Below, piece by piece: positions 6,153 to 8,614 of a stretch of DNA of 8,614 bases. The position numbers and the translations under genes were made by a program. The notes below the pieces were generated by a model that was given only the letters and a program-made list of their open reading frames with translations, did no database searches and was not told where the DNA came from. The stretch is from contig CAUZMW010000094.1 of assembly GCA_963581225.1 (NCBI GenBank), positions 1-8,614 of the forward strand, in the 5' to 3' direction. Source of the DNA: SMWC01 sp963581225 (lineage in GTDB: Bacteria; Pseudomonadota; Gammaproteobacteria; Steroidobacterales; Rariloculaceae). Each line of letters starts with the position of its first letter. Within the stretch, counting starts at the first letter, position 1.

Positions 6153-6941
6153 ATGTCCGCGAGCCGAACTCGACTTCTTCTCGTCCTCTTCAGCCTGGCA
6201 TTGCCGGGCAGCAGTTTCGCGCGGACTCTGCAGCAAGTCCTCAATAACGGCACGCTTCGCGTCGGAGTCGTACTCGTCACTCCCTGGGCAATTCGACAGG
6301 CACCCGGTGAGTTCACTGGCTTCGAGATCGACGTGTCTAAAGCGCTCGCGAGCGACATGGGTGTTGAGATCGATATCCGCGTCTATGCCGAGGAACGAAT
6401 TATCTCCGCTTTGGAAGCGGGGGAAATTGACCTCATCGCTGCGGGACTCTCGATCACGCCGGCGCGAGCGCTGCACGTGAACTTCAGTCAACCTTACGCC
6501 ATGACAGGTATCACCCTGGCCACGAACCGGGACACGACGATTCTGGTCTCGAGCGTGGAGGACTTCGACGACGCCGAATATAGGATCGCTACAGTTGCCG
6601 GATCCGTTGCAGCGGAGCAGGCCGCGCGGATATTTCCACGTGCGGAGATACTGGAATTCAGCGATGTCGAGCAGGCGTCTGCCGCGCTACTCGATGCACA
6701 CGCCGACGCCTATCTAGAGGATGAGCCGATTCCCACTTTTCTGGCGTTGGAGAATCCGGCAGTCATCGATGCGCCGTTGTCGGCACCGCTCTTGCAGGCG
6801 CGCGCAGGATTCGCCGTGAATAAAGGGGATGCCGATTTTCTCGCGTTTCTCAACGCCTGGATTACGGCACGGGAGAGCGATACCTGGCTGCCAACGATAC
6901 ACGACTACTGGTTTCAGACGTTGCGCTGGCGAGAACAGTAA
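6153..6941 (+). CDS. Periplasmic solute-binding protein, family 3 (amino-acid-type)
   Basis: A 262-residue protein with a signal peptide (hydrophobic 8-22, cleavage after SSFA at 23), no lipobox Cys, so a soluble periplasmic protein. It has the SBP_bac_3 pattern: GTLRVGVVLVTPWAI (33-47) at the first strand, EFTGFEIDVSKALASDMG (53-70), ALEAGEIDLIAAGLSITPAR (86-105) and the FSQPYAMTG (111-119) ligand-cleft segment. A second lobe contains TVAGSVAAEQ (147-156) and DAYLEDEP (185-192). Such proteins bind polar amino acids or similar compounds for ABC importers or as sensors. No permease or ATPase gene is adjacent, so it may serve a distant transporter or have a signalling role. ATG 6153 is 52 nt after the TonB frame and has a weak ribosome binding site. 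Ligand unknown. Confidence 0.88.
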   Translation: MSASRTRLLLVLFSLALPGSSFARTLQQVLNNGTLRVGVVLVTPWAIRQAPGEFTGFEIDVSKALASDMGVEIDIRVYAEERIISALEAGEIDLIAAGLSITPARALHVNFSQPYAMTGITLATNRDTTILVSSVEDFDDAEYRIATVAGSVAAEQAARIFPRAEILEFSDVEQASAALLDAHADAYLEDEPIPTFLALENPAVIDAPLSAPLLQARAGFAVNKGDADFLAFLNAWITARESDTWLPTIHDYWFQTLRWREQ

Positions 6942-6969
6942 GAAGTCGCTACGCGCAGGAGCAGAATCA

Positions 6970-7674
6970 TTGACTAAGAGAGCCATGCCAGAGTTTGCGG
7001 GTTTCCCCGCCCAGACTGTTCGATTTCTGACCGAGCTCGCAGAGAACAACGAGCGCGAATGGTTCAAAGAAAATAAGCACTGCTATGAGGCGCATGTGCT
7101 CGAACCGGCGTTGAAGTTTATCAACGCAATGGAGCCGCGGCTTGAGAAGATCTCCAAACACTTCGTCGCCATCGGCAAGCGTACGGGTGGCTCGCTGATG
7201 CGCGTCTATCGCGACACGCGCTTCTCAAAGAACAAGACGCCCTACAAGACAAACGTCGGCATTCAGTTCAGGCACGAACTCGGCAAGGATGTCCACGCAC
7301 CGGGTTTCTATCTCCACATTCAGCCGAAAAATAGTTTCTTTGGCGCTGGGATCTGGCGGCCGGACTCCGAGGCACTCGCCGCTATTAGAGAGTCCATTGA
7401 CGAGAACTCGAGTGCCTGGAGACGCGCACGAGACTCCAAACGCTTCGTCGAGCACTTTCATTTCGGCGGTGATCGGCTCAAGCGCCCGCCGCGAGGCTAT
7501 GCGGCCGAGCATGCGTATATAGAAGACCTGAAGCGCAAAGACTTCATCGCGATCTCGGAGTTTCCGATAAGCGGCATCAGAAGTGCCGAGTTCATCGACG
7601 AAGTCGCAGCCCGCTTTGCGACGGCTAAACCACTGATGAAGTTTCTCTGCGCCGCGTTGAACCTGCGCTTCTAG
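6970..7674 (+). CDS. DUF2461 / TIGR02453 family protein
   Basis: A 234-residue member of a widespread uncharacterised family. The recognisable features are FAGFPAQTVRFLTELAENN followed by REWFKENK (residues 9-36), the signature YRDTRFSKNKTPYKTNVG (80-97), the FYLHIQP strand (113-119) and GAGIW (125-129). The protein is rich in basic residues, with no signal peptide or membrane segment. Its function is unknown to me and in the family generally. I chose TTG 6970 because AGGAG (6957-6961) lies 8 nt upstream. The alternative ATG 6985 (229 residues, MPEFAG) has only AAGAGAG very close by and would also keep the family core. It converges on the GNAT gene with 12 nt between the two stop codons. Confidence 0.88.
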   Translation: MTKRAMPEFAGFPAQTVRFLTELAENNEREWFKENKHCYEAHVLEPALKFINAMEPRLEKISKHFVAIGKRTGGSLMRVYRDTRFSKNKTPYKTNVGIQFRHELGKDVHAPGFYLHIQPKNSFFGAGIWRPDSEALAAIRESIDENSSAWRRARDSKRFVEHFHFGGDRLKRPPRGYAAEHAYIEDLKRKDFIAISEFPISGIRSAEFIDEVAARFATAKPLMKFLCAALNLRF

Positions 7675-7686
7675 CAAACTGGGCCG

Positions 7687-8181
7687 TCAGACAACACGCA
7701 AGCCGTAAAAAACATGACCGACTTCGCGGCCGTCGAAGTCCGCGATGTCCGGCAGATGTGCCCACCGCTCGAAGCCGAACTTCACCAGCAGCGTGATACT
7801 GGCCTGATTGTCGGCCAGTAAGATCGCGACCAGTGTCTTAAAGCCCAGAGCGGCACAGCGCTCGATCGAACGCGCGATCAGTTCGGACGCGACTCCTTGC
7901 CTGCGGTGCGCCGCATCGACGTAATAACTGATCTCGGCCGTATGACGAAATGCGCCGCGACCGGGACGATAGCTGCTGAAGCTCGCCCAGCCGACCACCG
8001 TGTCGTCCACCGCGGCGACGAGTATCGGATAGTCCGAGGCATGATCCTCAAACCATTGTCGTTGGTCGTCTTCCGAGAGCGGGTCGAGATGGCCCGTTGA
8101 GTGAATCGCAATGGCCTGATTGTAGATCTCGACGATGGCGGCGAGATCTTGCGGCTCCGCCGTCCGCGTCGTGATCGGCAT
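7687..8181 (-). CDS. GNAT family N-acetyltransferase (phosphinothricin acetyltransferase-like)
   Basis: A 164-residue GCN5-related acetyltransferase that would move an acetyl group from acetyl-CoA to an amine. It starts ITTRTAEPQDLAAIVEIYNQ, typical of the PAT/MnaT (YncA-like) subgroup. The acetyl-CoA motif A is ISYYVDAAHRRQGVASELI (84-102), with RRQGVA as the pyrophosphate loop. The later segment VAILLADNQASITLLVKFGF (118-137) is motif B, with N125 and the Phe-Gly-Phe. The PAT subgroup acetylates phosphinothricin or methionine sulfoximine, but the real substrate here is unknown. The ATG lies only 4 nt after the stop of the SelW-like gene, so the two are probably translationally coupled in one operon. 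It ends in TGA. Confidence 0.92.
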   Translation of the reverse strand: MPITTRTAEPQDLAAIVEIYNQAIAIHSTGHLDPLSEDDQRQWFEDHASDYPILVAAVDDTVVGWASFSSYRPGRGAFRHTAEISYYVDAAHRRQGVASELIARSIERCAALGFKTLVAILLADNQASITLLVKFGFERWAHLPDIADFDGREVGHVFYGLRVV

Positions 8182-8185
8182 CGCG

Positions 8186-8413
8186 TCAGCCTGTGAGTTC
8201 CCGCAATGCTTCGAGAATCTCGATGTCCTGCGGGAAACGCTGCTCCTCGTTCTTCGAGAAAATTACTTTCTCGTCAGCGATGATATCGAACACGCCGGCT
8301 ACACCCTTGACGAGCGTCGCTTTAATCCCGAGTTCCGCCGAAATCTTGGCCGCCAGACCGGTGGCCATGGGTAGATAGTTTCAGGGTACGCAGTATTCGA
8401 TGGAGACCTGCAT
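8186..8413 (-). CDS. SelW-like Rdx-family selenoprotein with a CxxU redox motif
   Basis: Read through the in-frame TGA at 8381-8383 as selenocysteine, this gene encodes 75 residues starting MQVSIEYCVPU-NYLP. The motif C8-V-P-U11 is the CxxC/CxxU active site of the SelT/SelW/SelH (Rdx) family, thioredoxin-like oxidoreductases thought to act with glutathione or thioredoxin. Family homologues with Cys have YCVPCNYLPRA at this place. The rest fits the fold: helix ATGLAAKISAELG, GVAGVFDIIADEKVIFSKNE and the C-terminal helix DIEILEALREL. ATG 8413 is supported by GAGGG (8418-8422) 4 nt upstream and lies 7 nt after the CDGSH stop. Starting at the internal ATG 8368 would give 60 residues without the first strand and active site, so readthrough is the better model. 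A SECIS-like hairpin follows the UGA. The final stop is also TGA (8186-8188). Confidence 0.9.
8347..8367 (-). promoter_or_regulatory. Bacterial SECIS-like stem-loop after the selenocysteine UGA
   Basis: Beginning about 15 nt after the UGA, the mRNA can fold as GCCA-CCGGUC-UGGC (8352-8365, 6-nt loop). An alternative fold is UGGCC/GGCCA (8347-8351 with 8363-8367) with an 11-nt loop. In both, GGUC is unpaired in the loop about 22-25 nt after UGA. This resembles the fdhF element of E. coli, whose loop GGUC lies about 19-22 nt after its UGA and is bound by SelB. Fold and function are inferred by eye. Confidence 0.65.
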
Positions 8414-8420
8414 CGTTCCC

Positions 8421-8614
8421 TCAATCCGCCTCGAAGCCGGCTGTTTTGTGGGCGCCGTCGCAAAATGGTTTGTTATTGGAATGTCCGCAGCGGCATAACG
8501 CGGCGTTCTCGCCCTGCCACGCCACCCGGCCGCTGCTCGCGACGATCGACAGATTCCCTGCGACCAGCAGCGGGCCGTTCGGCGCGCGACGAATCGTCAA
8601 CGTGCCGCCCTCCG
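8421..8614 (-). CDS. CDGSH iron-sulfur domain protein, C-terminal part (5' end beyond the right edge)
   Basis: The visible 63 C-terminal residues contain a CDGSH-type [2Fe-2S] site: C-R-C-G-H-S-N-N-K-P-F-C-D-G-A-H at fragment residues 40-55, with ligands C40, C42, C51 and H55. This matches CxCx2Sx3PxCDG(S/A)H. It is preceded by the usual beta segment PNGPLLVAGNLSIVASSGRV (11-30). Such clusters have one exposed His ligand and can transfer electrons or clusters. The protein ends FEAD and stops with TGA at 8421-8423; this stop region supplies the ribosome binding site of the SelW-like gene. The start is outside the window, so a second CDGSH or a preceding Fe-S domain cannot be excluded. Confidence 0.93.
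   Translation of the reverse strand, partial: EGGTLTIRRAPNGPLLVAGNLSIVASSGRVAWQGENAALCRCGHSNNKPFCDGAHKTAGFEAD

Noticed and set aside
8186..8368. A 60-residue protein starting at the internal ATG 8368
   Set aside because: It would lack the first beta strand and CxxU motif of the Rdx fold and has no ribosome binding site, while ATG 8413 has GAGGG and matches the family N-terminus.
7687..8423. General reassignment of UGA to an amino acid in this organism
   Set aside because: UGA ends the START-like gene (4800-4802), the GNAT gene, the SelW-like gene and the CDGSH gene at places where the family C-termini are expected, so UGA is a normal stop here.

Overview
The window looks like a chromosomal segment of a gammaproteobacterium with moderately high GC. 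The main evidence is a tRNA-Tyr, tRNA-Gly, tRNA-Thr, tuf cluster, the order seen next to tufB in Escherichia coli and relatives. All three tRNAs carry an encoded CCA end, and threonyl-tRNA synthetase, PilZ, TonB-type and CDGSH genes are consistent with this. The species cannot be told from the sequence alone.

Layout. Positions 1-637 hold a leftward translation operon: a promoter (TTGACA, 17 bp, GACAAT), tRNA-Tyr(GTA), tRNA-Gly(TCC), tRNA-Thr(GGT) and the first 34 codons of tuf. Positions 638-984 hold no gene I can support. Rightward from 985 come a small TTG-started PilZ protein, thrS, a fumarylacetoacetate-hydrolase-family enzyme and a secreted START/SRPBCC-like protein. Positions 4803-5422 are mostly non-coding. 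They carry a cluster of short direct and inverted repeats and a 52-residue very basic ORF that is easy to miss. Next come a TonB-type gene interrupted by an in-frame UGA, a lone family-3 solute-binding protein and a DUF2461/TIGR02453 protein that ends the rightward block at 7674.

The right end (7687-8614) is a compact leftward operon: a CDGSH iron-sulfur protein (5' part outside the window), a SelW-like Rdx protein and a GNAT acetyltransferase, with gaps of 7 and 4 nt. The SelW-like gene is the main result. Read through one UGA at 8381-8383, it gives a 75-residue protein with the redox motif C-V-P-U, and a SECIS-like hairpin with GGUC in its loop lies just downstream. An ordinary gene caller would start at the internal ATG (8368) and lose the active site. 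The organism therefore probably makes selenocysteine, although no sel genes lie in the window. UGA is also the normal stop of the START-like gene and of all three operon genes, so wholesale reassignment of UGA is ruled out.

The genes therefore cover translation (tuf, tRNAs, thrS), c-di-GMP sensing (PilZ), small-molecule metabolism (FAH), the envelope (START-like, TonB remnant, solute-binding protein) and redox/iron-sulfur chemistry (CDGSH with SelW).
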